Below are positions 38,407-48,849 of a stretch of 64,000 nt of DNA, in pieces (position 1 is the first letter of the stretch; each line of letters begins with the position of its first letter). Under the pieces are notes generated by a model, which worked only from the letters and a program-made list of their open reading frames with translations, was not told the origin of the DNA and ran no database searches. The stretch is from contig JAAFGX010000002.1 in NCBI GenBank assembly GCA_010365115.1, positions 1 to 64,000 on the forward strand. Reading direction: 5' to 3'. A program made the translations under genes and the position numbers. Source of the DNA: Paludibacter sp. (GTDB lineage: Bacteria; Bacteroidota; Bacteroidia; Bacteroidales; Paludibacteraceae).

Positions 38407-38481
38407 TTTATTGTAAATTATTTTTAAAAATATAAGGGAATAATAAATGCTACCTCAGTATAGTATATATAGATAAAAAAA

Positions 38482-38895
38482 TTAGTATCTCATTATTTTA
38501 TCAAAGTTCAAATTTGACAATTTTGTTTCACGAAACAATTTGTTTAAATCGGTTCTTACTACCTGCCAATTGTCATGCATAGCGCAAGGGTTTGTGCATG
38601 AGCACTTTTCAAATCCCAACAAACATCCGTTCAGTTTGTCCATTCCTTCAACAGAATCAATTATATCATACAAAAGGATGTCATTTATGCTTTTTGTAAA
38701 TGTATAGCCACCGTCTCTGCCTTGAACGCTTCGTATAAATCCCGATTTTGACAAATCGGTCATCAAACGGCGCAAGTATTTGTCAGATACATTCAATTCC
38801 TTCACCAACTGTTTTGCAGTGTACAATAGTGATGGCTCTTTTGCCATAAAGATCAATATTCGTAATGCGTATTCAGATGTTTTGGATAATTTCAT
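38482..38895 (-). CDS. Rrf2-family transcriptional regulator with Cys cluster
   Basis: MKLSKTSEYALRILIFMAKEP...SDKYLRRLMTDLSKSGFIRSVQGRDGGYTF...CLLGFEKCSCTNPCAMHDNW. Confidence 0.95.
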   Translation of the reverse strand: MKLSKTSEYALRILIFMAKEPSLLYTAKQLVKELNVSDKYLRRLMTDLSKSGFIRSVQGRDGGYTFTKSINDILLYDIIDSVEGMDKLNGCLLGFEKCSCTNPCAMHDNWQVVRTDLNKLFRETKLSNLNFDKIMRY

Positions 38896-39032
38896 TATAT
38901 ACTACCTCTTTGTATTATATTGCAAAGAAATAGTATTTTTGTGGGATGTGCAAGAAATTTGAAATGTTTAACGCAATTATTTTTATTGGAAAATGAAAAA
39001 TGCGTTTGAAAATTATCTGGTAATTCAGATTT

Positions 39033-40328
39033 TCACTTCTTTTCCAGCTGTTTTTGAATCTTTTTAATAGCTGTTTCAATTGATTTTTCGGGTTCAATCA
39101 CATTGTATTCGCCCCAGAATTCGGGGTCGGAAAAGCCAGATGCTTCATCGCCTATGATAACCGACGGACGAAGCCGTTCTTTTGGGCTTATGGTTGTGTT
39201 TTCTTTGTTTATTTCCCAGTCGGTCACGGCCATTTCTATAGTGGAAAAAAAGTTGGTATTGAATAGCTTTTTCTTCCAGTTAATTTTTAATCCAAACTCA
39301 ATGCGGCTGAAACCATAGTACCATCTTCCATCTTTTTCGCGGTAGTCGATGCGGTAGTTTGCTTCTATCGGATACACTTTAGCATTAAATGGTTTTTTGA
39401 CGATAAACATTCTGGCGGCTTCGTCCCTATTGGAGAGATTTAGTTTGAAAACGGCACTTTTCAGGGCTAAATTTTGTGCGTCGATATAGAGTTTTCCATA
39501 ATATAATGGTTCGGTTTTACCGGGTCGTTGTTTGAAATCCAGCACATAAATAAGTTGGTTGTCCATGTATGTTGAACGATCAAAAGTAAATTCGTAATTC
39601 GACATCATATTATCCGTAAAAATCATATCGGGATTTTTCATAATATCCAGGTATAATGAATTGAACGGACCTCCCTGAAGTTTGAAAGTGATGGTGTCTA
39701 ATTTAGAATAATCTGCATTTTTTCGGGCTTTGTAAAGTTTTACAATGTCCGGTTTGTACGAAGTGCTAGGCTGTTTATTTATTTCAACAACCGCCTCGGA
39801 TAGAGATACATAGGTGCGGTTTTTTTTGATTGCTTCACGATAGAAAGCGGTCATCATAGCGGTTTTGTCGAAATAATTTTCACCTTTTTTATCCATAACA
39901 GCAAGTATCAGCGCTTCCGCATCTTTTGATACTACACTAATTTCGGGCAAAACAACCGAAGTAAGATCCATTTCAATGCGCACTTTTTCGCGGTTTAAAT
40001 CGGCAACAGACAATTGTTTGTTTTTGTAGCCAATGAAACTGACAATTACTTTTGGGTTTTGAATTTCTTTCGATATTTTCAATGAGAATTCACCGTCTGT
40101 ATTGGTCACAGTTGAAACATTGGTGCCTACTACCATCAAATTGGCAAAGGCCAGAACGTTTCCTGTTTTTCGGTCGACAATTATACCTTTGTATTCGGTA
40201 TAATTATCCATTTCGCTTTTAACCGGAATTGGAGTAATTGCAAATGCATTAGTAGATGAAAAGAGCAAAAATAGAGCTAAACATATTGAAGGAAGGCGGT
40301 TGATGAAAAAGCGCATTTGTGTTCTCAT
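39033..40328 (-). CDS. Carboxypeptidase-regulatory-like domain (CarboxypepD_reg-like) secreted/OM protein; start likely 40328
   Basis: YKGIIVDRKTGNVLAFANLMVVGTNVSTVTNTDGEFSLKIS...VIVSFIGYKNKQL. Confidence 0.85.
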   Translation of the reverse strand: MRTQMRFFINRLPSICLALFLLFSSTNAFAITPIPVKSEMDNYTEYKGIIVDRKTGNVLAFANLMVVGTNVSTVTNTDGEFSLKISKEIQNPKVIVSFIGYKNKQLSVADLNREKVRIEMDLTSVVLPEISVVSKDAEALILAVMDKKGENYFDKTAMMTAFYREAIKKNRTYVSLSEAVVEINKQPSTSYKPDIVKLYKARKNADYSKLDTITFKLQGGPFNSLYLDIMKNPDMIFTDNMMSNYEFTFDRSTYMDNQLIYVLDFKQRPGKTEPLYYGKLYIDAQNLALKSAVFKLNLSNRDEAARMFIVKKPFNAKVYPIEANYRIDYREKDGRWYYGFSRIEFGLKINWKKKLFNTNFFSTIEMAVTDWEINKENTTISPKERLRPSVIIGDEASGFSDPEFWGEYNVIEPEKSIETAIKKIQKQLEKK

Positions 40329-40466
40329 AATATTTTGTAGCCAGAGGTGAATTTTTATACAAAAATACAAATAATTATAATAAATCTGTTTTATTCCTAT
40401 CAAATTTACATGCTTTTATTTATAACAAACAAACTGCTATATTGTTGATGTGATTTTGGTTATGCT

Positions 40467-41540
40467 TTATCTGAAAATCATAAATTTTCCGACTTTGCGC
40501 TTATTGGCAGTATAAACAACTATTAGGTACAATCCATTTTTTAGATCGGCAACAGAAGTTGTACCATTGGATGAAAATTTATCTGTTTGCAGTAGAATTC
40601 CATTGATGCTTAGAATAAAGTAAGTTGCTTCTTCAGGTTTGCTCAGTTTTACAGTAATAAGGTTTGTTGCTGCGTTAAATTTAGCAGTGAAAGTACTTTT
40701 CGTTTCGGCAGGACCAACACCAACCGACCATGATTCTATCATTCTGTTTCCCCAAATAAATTCAGCCAATTCTGGATGGTCAATATAGGGATTTCTATTG
40801 TGTTGAAAAGAATAAACGGCATTGTTCCGCTTGATTTCTTTGTCGCTCACCATATCCTGACTATTCCACTTTAACAACAAATTCACCGCATAAGGTTTAA
40901 AAGTAGGATACGTATTGGTATAAAGCATACTGGAAGTTCCAAGGCTTTGCCAAATTGGAGCATAATTTTCGTAACAGGTTACCATGTACATATAAGTTCG
41001 TGCAAAGTCGCCTTTATACTCGTCAATCGGCTCAAAAACAGTCCCATTATAACCCGGAAAAGTATTTGGACCCACTTTTACAATGGTATTCGGAAGAATG
41101 GAAGAACCATCTGCTTCGCCTAAAGCATAGTTCGACTTAGCTGAATTGGCGTTAGCATCCGAAGGATAAAGATTATGTAAATCGGAACCTATCGGTTCAG
41201 AATTCACCTCATCGGATGAAATGCCAAACCAACTTTTGGGCATGGAGTGCTCGCGGTTCATTCCGCCTCCACTCCAAACGGTTCGTTTGTAATTGGAATA
41301 CATATCCCAAAAATATCCGTTGGGATGCCAGTCGGTAGTACGAAAATAAGTACTCGAACTGTAGTATTCAAGCTGCGTATGGTTTTTTATTGTATTGTAC
41401 AAAGCCGTTTTTAAAGCAGCCTGATTTTTTCCTTCGGCCAACGAATAATATCCTTCCGGTTCTTGCGCCCAAAGTTGGGTAGCAAGTACCAGCATTAAAC
41501 TGAAGAGTATTCCTTTATAGATGTGCCGGATAATTTCCAT
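40467..41540 (-). CDS. Secreted endonuclease I family protein, paralogue 4
   Basis: MNREHSMPKSWFG, NLYPSDANANSAKSNYALGE, NRNPYIDHPELAEFIWG; T9SS-like tail. Confidence 0.93.
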   Translation of the reverse strand: MEIIRHIYKGILFSLMLVLATQLWAQEPEGYYSLAEGKNQAALKTALYNTIKNHTQLEYYSSSTYFRTTDWHPNGYFWDMYSNYKRTVWSGGGMNREHSMPKSWFGISSDEVNSEPIGSDLHNLYPSDANANSAKSNYALGEADGSSILPNTIVKVGPNTFPGYNGTVFEPIDEYKGDFARTYMYMVTCYENYAPIWQSLGTSSMLYTNTYPTFKPYAVNLLLKWNSQDMVSDKEIKRNNAVYSFQHNRNPYIDHPELAEFIWGNRMIESWSVGVGPAETKSTFTAKFNAATNLITVKLSKPEEATYFILSINGILLQTDKFSSNGTTSVADLKNGLYLIVVYTANKRKVGKFMIFR

Positions 41541-41555
41541 TTTATTACGAGATAA

Positions 41556-44396
41556 TTATTTCAAGAATTTTCCTGTAAAGGAATATTGATTATTTTGAAC
41601 ACGTAAAATGAAAATTCCAGTTTGAGGAAATGAAATATCCATTTGACTGGCATTTGCAATGATTTTATAAAGACCGATTCCGGTAAGCGAGAAAATCTGA
41701 ATCGATTCATTTCCTTGTAAACCAATGACCGAAAGCTGATTATTTTTCGAAATAATCTTTATTGATTGTGTAGTTTCTTTTTTAATTTTGTTGTTCAATA
41801 AAGTTTGAACCGCTATTGTTTCGGAAGGTAAAGAAACGGCAGACCCCAATGTAGCACGTACATTATAATAATACAATTGGTTTTCATTTAAACCGGTAAT
41901 AACCCCACGAGTTGTTGAAAACGGTATGTCTTTTTGAATGAAAACGGTTTCCTGACCTCCATAAGTAGCTGATACATCGTCTATAGCAATATTTCCACTT
42001 CCCACTTTGTTGTATTTAAAACGCAAAGCTGTAATATTTTGCGTTGGAGTAAATGTGTATACTGGATATATTTTGGAAGTAGTACCTGCATAAGGAATGC
42101 TGTCAATCTTTAACCAATCCAATCCATTGAACCCATGCACTACAAACGAAGAACCTGCACTCGCCGAAGCATATCTGTACATATATTTAAAAGTTGAAAC
42201 TGGATTCGGATATACTTTAGTTTGAAGTATTTCGCCAGCCAATTTTAAATTTATCGAAGGTATGGCTACGCCAGAACTGGTGGCTGAGGTGTAAGTTCCA
42301 CTTGCAGTTCCGCTCCATCCAATTGGCAATGGAGTTCCGTTTGATCCCACATTATTGAATCCTTCAATAACTGTAGTATAAGCTGCACCTTTAAGTTCAA
42401 ACACATTTATTAAATATCCGTTTGCAAAAAGTGTTTCTTCCCAGTTGGCAGTAAAACCGCTCGTGTGAATATCGGTTTCCAGCATTAGAATTGGAATATC
42501 CAAGGTTGAAGTATGCAATTGCATGGTATTAATTGCTGCAACATTTCCTCCTGGTTTTATTGCTTCTACCGAATAGGTATAGGTGTTTTCGGGCGATAAG
42601 TTCTGAATGGGAAATTGGGTGGTTTTTCCTGTCAGCACATTTTGAATAACGGTTGGTTCGCTAGTACTGAAGTTTATTTGATGATTCTTCAACATGGAAT
42701 AAGAATCAATAGGTAATTTTGTCCATTGCTTTTCGTTATAATTCTTTGATGGATGTGTAACATTTGATTTTCTTTCCAAACTAATATCTTTACCCCAATC
42801 ATTCGCTGCACCTGCATCAGCAATTCCCACCTGATCAATAATTACACCCCCGCGAGTTAAGATAACTGCATCGTTACCGTTGAAATTAATAAGCGAGTCC
42901 AGTTTTTGTGCTATTGAAGTTAAAGCAGTAGTTGTACATCTGCTATTCACAAGAATATAACTTGAGTTATTTTGCAAAGTTCCGGTTAATTGAATTCCTG
43001 AACCAAAATCACCTGCACCGTTCCATTGTTTTAAAACACTATATTTCGATAAATCTACAGTTTTGCCTGTGCCATTATATATTTCCAATGCTTTATTCCA
43101 ACTGTCGCCTTCCACGTAAGCCGAAATTATCAAATCACCCGCTTGTTTGTCGCCCTGATACACCTTCAATCTATAATCTGTAGCCAAAGGATCGGAAATC
43201 CATTGCAAGGTTCCACCTATAGGCGAAATCTGGTCGGGTTCAAGGGTAATAAAATCAGCAGAAGCCAGTGCTTTTATAGGAATGCGAAGACTTTCCGACA
43301 AACCGCCGCCCTGAATCAGAAGCGTATCGCGAACTAAACCGGAAGTGTTGGGCGTGAAAGTAATTGTCAAATCAATTCCATTTAAAGCAGTTGCAACAGG
43401 AACAGTGCTAGTCGACAATGATAAAGCGGCATTGTTTTTAATAAATGATAGTTGAACATTGGAATTAATATTAACTCCCTGAATATGTAAAACTTGCGAG
43501 CGTTTATCATTTTGCAAAATCACTCCAAAATCCATGGTAATTCCACGACGAGGAGCAACCAGAAAAGGATTTATTTCTACCGGGAAAGGATAAACTTTAG
43601 TGCTGTCGGCGCCCCAGATATATTCAGCCAAATCGGGATAATCGATAAACGGATTTCGATTGCCTTGAATATTATAAATCGTTTCTATTCTTTTCAATTC
43701 TTTTGCACTTACAGGATCCTGGCGATGCCATTTCAACAATAAATCCAATGCCCACGGTTTCCAAACTGGATACGTATTATTGTTCAACATGGGCGATTGC
43801 CAAAGTTGTGAGAAATTTTCATAAATAGTGGAAATATAAAAATACGAACGCGCAAAATCACCTTTATATTCGTCGGCAGGTTCAAAACATTTGTCGGTAT
43901 ATACTGTTCCAAAGCCGTTGGTGCCAATTTTTGTAACTCCATTGTAAAGTGTTGGTGCGCCTGTGACTTCGCCCAAAGGCAAATTACTTTTGGTAATATT
44001 GGTGGTGGCATCGGCAGGATATAAATGAAATAAATCTTTGTAGGCATTATTATCATAAGCTCCCCACCAACTTTTGGGGAAAGAATGCTCAATGTGCATA
44101 CCTTCAATCGACCAGAATCCACTGAAAGTACGAACTGTGTTGGAATACATATCCATCACCGTATTGTCAGTATTGCGGTCGGTGTAGTAAAACCCTTCCC
44201 ATGTAAAACCCGGGCCGCTGCCATAATATAATTCTTTCATGGGAGCACAATACGTATGAAGCGCAGTCTTTAATTCAGCTTTCTTTTTGTTTTGGGCAAA
44301 GTAATAATAACCTGCAGGAACAGTAGCAAAAACAGTGGAAAATGCCAGAATGGAAATTCCAAAAAACAATAAAAACTTAATACTGAATTTAGACAT
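41556..44396 (-). CDS. Secreted endonuclease I with lamin-tail-like (LTD) domain and T9SS-like tail, paralogue 3
   Basis: MHIEHSFPKSWWG, HLYPADATTNITKSNLPLGE, NRNPFIDYPDLAEYIWG; NKALEIYNGTGKTVDLSKYSVLK...DVSLERK-like region. Confidence 0.92.
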   Translation of the reverse strand: MSKFSIKFLLFFGISILAFSTVFATVPAGYYYFAQNKKKAELKTALHTYCAPMKELYYGSGPGFTWEGFYYTDRNTDNTVMDMYSNTVRTFSGFWSIEGMHIEHSFPKSWWGAYDNNAYKDLFHLYPADATTNITKSNLPLGEVTGAPTLYNGVTKIGTNGFGTVYTDKCFEPADEYKGDFARSYFYISTIYENFSQLWQSPMLNNNTYPVWKPWALDLLLKWHRQDPVSAKELKRIETIYNIQGNRNPFIDYPDLAEYIWGADSTKVYPFPVEINPFLVAPRRGITMDFGVILQNDKRSQVLHIQGVNINSNVQLSFIKNNAALSLSTSTVPVATALNGIDLTITFTPNTSGLVRDTLLIQGGGLSESLRIPIKALASADFITLEPDQISPIGGTLQWISDPLATDYRLKVYQGDKQAGDLIISAYVEGDSWNKALEIYNGTGKTVDLSKYSVLKQWNGAGDFGSGIQLTGTLQNNSSYILVNSRCTTTALTSIAQKLDSLINFNGNDAVILTRGGVIIDQVGIADAGAANDWGKDISLERKSNVTHPSKNYNEKQWTKLPIDSYSMLKNHQINFSTSEPTVIQNVLTGKTTQFPIQNLSPENTYTYSVEAIKPGGNVAAINTMQLHTSTLDIPILMLETDIHTSGFTANWEETLFANGYLINVFELKGAAYTTVIEGFNNVGSNGTPLPIGWSGTASGTYTSATSSGVAIPSINLKLAGEILQTKVYPNPVSTFKYMYRYASASAGSSFVVHGFNGLDWLKIDSIPYAGTTSKIYPVYTFTPTQNITALRFKYNKVGSGNIAIDDVSATYGGQETVFIQKDIPFSTTRGVITGLNENQLYYYNVRATLGSAVSLPSETIAVQTLLNNKIKKETTQSIKIISKNNQLSVIGLQGNESIQIFSLTGIGLYKIIANASQMDISFPQTGIFILRVQNNQYSFTGKFLK

Positions 44397-44399
44397 TTT

Positions 44400-46448
44400 T
44401 TAGTTGTTTATTTTAATTGTTTTGAACCTTTGATGGTATTCTATTTGCAACAAATATAGACCTTTTTGTGGTAAATGAATTAGCATTTCAGTACTATTTG
44501 CAGTATATGATCCGATTCGTCTTCCCATCCTATCGAAAACATACAATTTTGAATTTGGTTTTAAATTTGAAATGCAAACACCCATGCCAGATACTGAATA
44601 CTGAATAGGTTCGATTTCATTTTTTTCTATACCGTTTATCAAAGTTGTGTGAACTGAAATGGCATTGGAAATGGAAGCTGAATTTCCTACGGGTTGAACC
44701 GTAAAATAATAAGTTGAATCGCTCATTAATTCATCAACTGCGAAATTCATCACATTTCCCACCGATTTTGGAAAACCCAGCACTGAAACAGCAGTTTGAA
44801 CACTTCCTTGTGTGGCTACCTTCACATAATCAACATACACACGACTTCCGCTTACAGCCGACAAAGCAATAACCGAAGAACTTGTACTTTGTGGAATATT
44901 CACAATAAAATCCTGATTCGCAACTCCTGTTGTCCAAACTGCTAATGGTTGATTATTGAGAGTGGCGGTAAGTTTTGCTCCTGCATCGTTTACATATTGT
45001 CGGGCTTTTACAGTCAAAACAGTTCCGGTAGATGATAAATTGAGTGCCGGAAAAATGATTTTTCCGGGATTGCTACCCGAAGCCAACCGCATGGAACTTG
45101 ATGTTTGATTATCGGTATAACCTTCCGTTGTCCAGCCGCTTGGCAGTCCGTTTAAAAATTCATCCTGAAGAATGGTTCTCGATTCCGTGGCACCATTGCT
45201 TTGTAGAGAATATACATTGAGACTGTAACCATTAGCAGCTGCCGAAACCGTCCAGTTGGCTGTAAATCCGTTGTGTCTAATATTGGTGGCTGGCAAAGCC
45301 AAAAATTCGTCGGAGGAAAGGGCTTTAATGCTAAATGAAGCAGCTGTAATTCCACCGCCCGAAATGTTGAGTTGAGCAGTTTGAGAACCAACAGTTTGCG
45401 CCGAATATTTTACAACCAGATTATAGCCAGCTTCTGCATTCGATTTTGAAATTAAAGAGTTTGTAACTGAAAAATTGGCTGCATTTGTTCCTGTTATTGA
45501 GATGGATAAATCTCCGGTTAAATTCAAAGCTTTCAGATTTACAGTCAAATTTGCGGTTTGTAGGTAAGCTACTTTTCCAAAATCAAAAATAGTTCCATTG
45601 GAAGGTGTGCTTAAATAAGGATAATCCACTTTTCCATCTGGAGAAAATGGCACAGAAGTAAGTTTTCCCCAAACATATTCGACCATAAGCGGATAGTCAA
45701 TGTATGGGTTTCTATTTCCCTGAATTTTGTATACTTCATTATTGCGGGTAATTTCTTTTTGACTTATCGGATCTTGCTCACACCATTTCAGCAATAAATC
45801 CACCGTCCATTGCTCAAAAACTGGATAAGTATTATTATCGAGCTGATTGACTGAATTTCCAGTCCATAATGTTGAATAATCTTCATAGGCAGTAACCATG
45901 TACATATATGCACGCGAGAAATCACCTTTATATTCATCGGCAGGTTCCCAAGCATCAATCAATCCACCCGGCCGGCTGCTCGATTTTCCGACTTTAATTG
46001 CACCGTTTGAAAAGGTGGTTGTACCATCAACAACTGCCATCGGCCAACTTCCTTTTGCCGAATTGGCCGTGCTATTCGATGGAGCCAAATGCATCACATC
46101 CTGAGCTGCTTGTCGTCCATCGCCCCACCAACTTTTTGCAAAGGAGTGTTCGATGTTCATTCCGCTGGCAGCAGAATTTCCATTAAAAGCTACATGATTG
46201 TTGGAATACATATCCCATACCGTTCCATCTGTCGGACGAACATCCGTTTTGGTAAATGCAGCCCATGTACTGCCCGTACCGCTTCCATAGCTTGGCACAT
46301 TGGCATTTTTTATTTTCAAATGCAGAGCGGTTTTTAATTCTGCTTGTTTTTTACCGATGGCGTTATCGTAATAACCGGCAGGAATTTGAGCAAAAACCGA
46401 GAATAATAGTAAGTGGAGGACAAAGGAAAGTAAAAATGTCTTTTTCAT
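44400..46448 (-). CDS. Secreted endonuclease I with choice-of-anchor-like domains and T9SS-like tail, paralogue 2
   Basis: MNIEHSFAKSWWG, MHLAPSNSTANSAKGSWPMA, NRNPYIDYPLMVEYVWG. Confidence 0.92.
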   Translation of the reverse strand: MKKTFLLSFVLHLLLFSVFAQIPAGYYDNAIGKKQAELKTALHLKIKNANVPSYGSGTGSTWAAFTKTDVRPTDGTVWDMYSNNHVAFNGNSAASGMNIEHSFAKSWWGDGRQAAQDVMHLAPSNSTANSAKGSWPMAVVDGTTTFSNGAIKVGKSSSRPGGLIDAWEPADEYKGDFSRAYMYMVTAYEDYSTLWTGNSVNQLDNNTYPVFEQWTVDLLLKWCEQDPISQKEITRNNEVYKIQGNRNPYIDYPLMVEYVWGKLTSVPFSPDGKVDYPYLSTPSNGTIFDFGKVAYLQTANLTVNLKALNLTGDLSISITGTNAANFSVTNSLISKSNAEAGYNLVVKYSAQTVGSQTAQLNISGGGITAASFSIKALSSDEFLALPATNIRHNGFTANWTVSAAANGYSLNVYSLQSNGATESRTILQDEFLNGLPSGWTTEGYTDNQTSSSMRLASGSNPGKIIFPALNLSSTGTVLTVKARQYVNDAGAKLTATLNNQPLAVWTTGVANQDFIVNIPQSTSSSVIALSAVSGSRVYVDYVKVATQGSVQTAVSVLGFPKSVGNVMNFAVDELMSDSTYYFTVQPVGNSASISNAISVHTTLINGIEKNEIEPIQYSVSGMGVCISNLKPNSKLYVFDRMGRRIGSYTANSTEMLIHLPQKGLYLLQIEYHQRFKTIKINN

Positions 46449-46536
46449 AGAATATAATTTCTGTAGACTAAAAGAGAGAATCTGCTGATTGGTTTTTCAG
46501 CAGGTTCCCTCAAAAATAGGAGTAAAAAAGTGTTGG

Positions 46537-47604
46537 TTATTTGCTGACAATAAATTTTTGAATTGATTTTCGGTTACCCGATTTGAGTTGAAGCAAATAC
46601 ATACCGTTATTCAATTGTTCCAACGAAATAGTTTTTGAAATACTCAATTGATCTTCTTTAATCAACTGACCGCTTAAGTTGTAAATGGAATATGCCAGAT
46701 TGGATTCGTCCGAATTAATGGTCAATTCATTCTGAACCGGATTGGGAGAAACAGAAAAAGCAATTTTCACTTTATCAATTGCTGAAACCAACGACCATGG
46801 TTCGCCTTTGCGTGTTCCCCAGATAAATTCGGCCAGTTCGGGATGATCGATAAAAGGGTTGCGGTTGTGTTGAACAGATTCTACGGTATTATTTCTATTT
46901 TTTTCCTTAATGCTAACAGGATCCTGACGATGCCATTTTAAAAAGATATCTTTTGCATAGGCACTTAGTCCTGAGAATGAAGAGCTAAAAACTCCACCAC
47001 TCCAGTTTTCACATGCTCCAGAATAGCGAGTAGCCATATAAAAATAGGTTCGAGCAAAATCACCTTTGTATTCGTTAATAGGCTCAAAGACAGTGCCTGA
47101 ATAGCCGGAAAAACTGGAAGATCCCAATTTACTTCCATTTCCTGTTGTATTTGTAGCAGAACCAACTTCACCAAATGGATAACTGCCTCGGATCCCATTG
47201 ACTTTACTGTCAGTCGGATAAACATGGAATGCATCACTCACCATTGGAGAGGCTTCTCCAAACCAACTTTGTGGAATAGAGTGTTCACGGTTATAATTTA
47301 AACATTCAGCTCCAGTAGTTCCTGAATTTTGATCAGTTCTCCAAGTAAAACTACAGTTTGAATACATATCCCAAATTTTCCCTGTGGATGGATTGATGTC
47401 AGTACTACCATATGCAGTCCATAATCCATTATAGCTTGTAACGCTGTGTCCTTCTGCAATAATTGTTTTTAAACTTGTTCTTAAAGCTGCATCTGCTTTA
47501 CCCACCGCATTATTATAATATCCGCTTGGCTCGGCAGCAAAGATGAAAACAGAAAGAGTGACCAGAAAGAGAGTAAAAAGTTTTTTCATAAAATCATTTT
47601 TCAT
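46537..47604 (-). CDS. Secreted endonuclease I with T9SS tail, paralogue 1
   Basis: YNREHSIPQSWFG, HVYPTDSKVNGIRGSYPFGE, NRNPFIDHPELAEFIWG; VSPNPVQNELTINSDESNLAYSIYNLSGQLIKED. Confidence 0.94.
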   Translation of the reverse strand: MKNDFMKKLFTLFLVTLSVFIFAAEPSGYYNNAVGKADAALRTSLKTIIAEGHSVTSYNGLWTAYGSTDINPSTGKIWDMYSNCSFTWRTDQNSGTTGAECLNYNREHSIPQSWFGEASPMVSDAFHVYPTDSKVNGIRGSYPFGEVGSATNTTGNGSKLGSSSFSGYSGTVFEPINEYKGDFARTYFYMATRYSGACENWSGGVFSSSFSGLSAYAKDIFLKWHRQDPVSIKEKNRNNTVESVQHNRNPFIDHPELAEFIWGTRKGEPWSLVSAIDKVKIAFSVSPNPVQNELTINSDESNLAYSIYNLSGQLIKEDQLSISKTISLEQLNNGMYLLQLKSGNRKSIQKFIVSK

Positions 47605-47742
47605 TTAATTGAAACACATTTTCAAAAATGCAGGGAGCAAATATAATGAATATGTTTTGAATAATAATACCATTTTGTCTTTTTAAGAGACCACAGATAA
47701 AAATAACGCACAGCAAAAATAGAAGTATAATTTACCAGAAAT

Positions 47743-48750
47743 TTATTTGCCATTTTGGCTCATAAATTTACACACTTGGTCAATGCAACGGGAAACCGGC
47801 GTAAAACCAAATCCTATTGCATCTTGAATTTTTCGACTCGAATAATATTCCCTGTTCGTTGCCGAAAGTGCCGTTCCACGGTCGATAAGTGGCTTGAAAT
47901 GAAAAACTTTCCCAAGAATTTCTGATATAATTCCTACAAGCCAGAGTGTTCGTTTGCCAATGTTTATAAATGGTCGTTGTTTTCCATATCCATCGGCCAT
48001 CCAACTGAGCACATCTTTGTTTGAACAATTTTCGGCAACCAAAATAAACCGTTCGCCCGTTATTTCAGAATTAACCAGTTGAATCATCACTTTTGCCACA
48101 TCCTTCACATCTACGTAGCCACTTCCGCCATTGGTATAAAATTTCAAGCCTTTTTTTATTTGATAAAACAATTGCGAACTGCCTGAATTGGTTCCCGAAA
48201 CGCCAAGTATAACTCCCGGATTGACAATTACTGCATTCAGTCCTTTTTCAATTCCTTTCCACACTTCTTGCTCCGAATAATATTTGCTTCGTGCATAGAG
48301 CGAGCGGTTTTGATTATCTTCCCAAACAGATTTTTCATCAATCTTTTCGGTTCCCACTGCACGTCCGCAAGCAGCGATGGAACTCACAAAACAAAATTTC
48401 TGGACACCAGCTTCTAGTGCTGCTTCTACCATATTTCTGGTGCCTGCGACATTGGTATCCAATAAAATATCAGCATTATTTCCTAACGAAACAACTGCTG
48501 CACAATGATACACAGTATTGACGTTAATCATTGTTTCATGCAAAGAACCAGCATCTAACACATCGCCTATTTTCCAGTCGATGCGGGCAATATATTCATC
48601 CGGATATGGTGTGTAAAATCTAAAAATAGTCCGAAGAGAATCCAACTTGCTTGTGGATCGACAAATGGCGGTGACCCGTTCATTTTTTTGCAACAGATGC
48701 CATATTAAATTACCTCCTACCAATCCTGTTGCACCTGTTACCAATATCAT
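47743..48750 (-). CDS. NAD-dependent epimerase/dehydratase (extended SDR)
   Basis: MILVTGATGLVGGNLIWHLLQKNERVTAICR; YARSKYYSEQ. Confidence 0.94.
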   Translation of the reverse strand: MILVTGATGLVGGNLIWHLLQKNERVTAICRSTSKLDSLRTIFRFYTPYPDEYIARIDWKIGDVLDAGSLHETMINVNTVYHCAAVVSLGNNADILLDTNVAGTRNMVEAALEAGVQKFCFVSSIAACGRAVGTEKIDEKSVWEDNQNRSLYARSKYYSEQEVWKGIEKGLNAVIVNPGVILGVSGTNSGSSQLFYQIKKGLKFYTNGGSGYVDVKDVAKVMIQLVNSEITGERFILVAENCSNKDVLSWMADGYGKQRPFINIGKRTLWLVGIISEILGKVFHFKPLIDRGTALSATNREYYSSRKIQDAIGFGFTPVSRCIDQVCKFMSQNGK

Positions 48751-48849
48751 TTTTAGTCATTTTTATTTTGATGCTCAAAAATACGGAAAGAAAACTGTAT
48801 TTTTGCATACAAATTCACTAAAAAGCTGATAATTGTTCATCCTACTACC

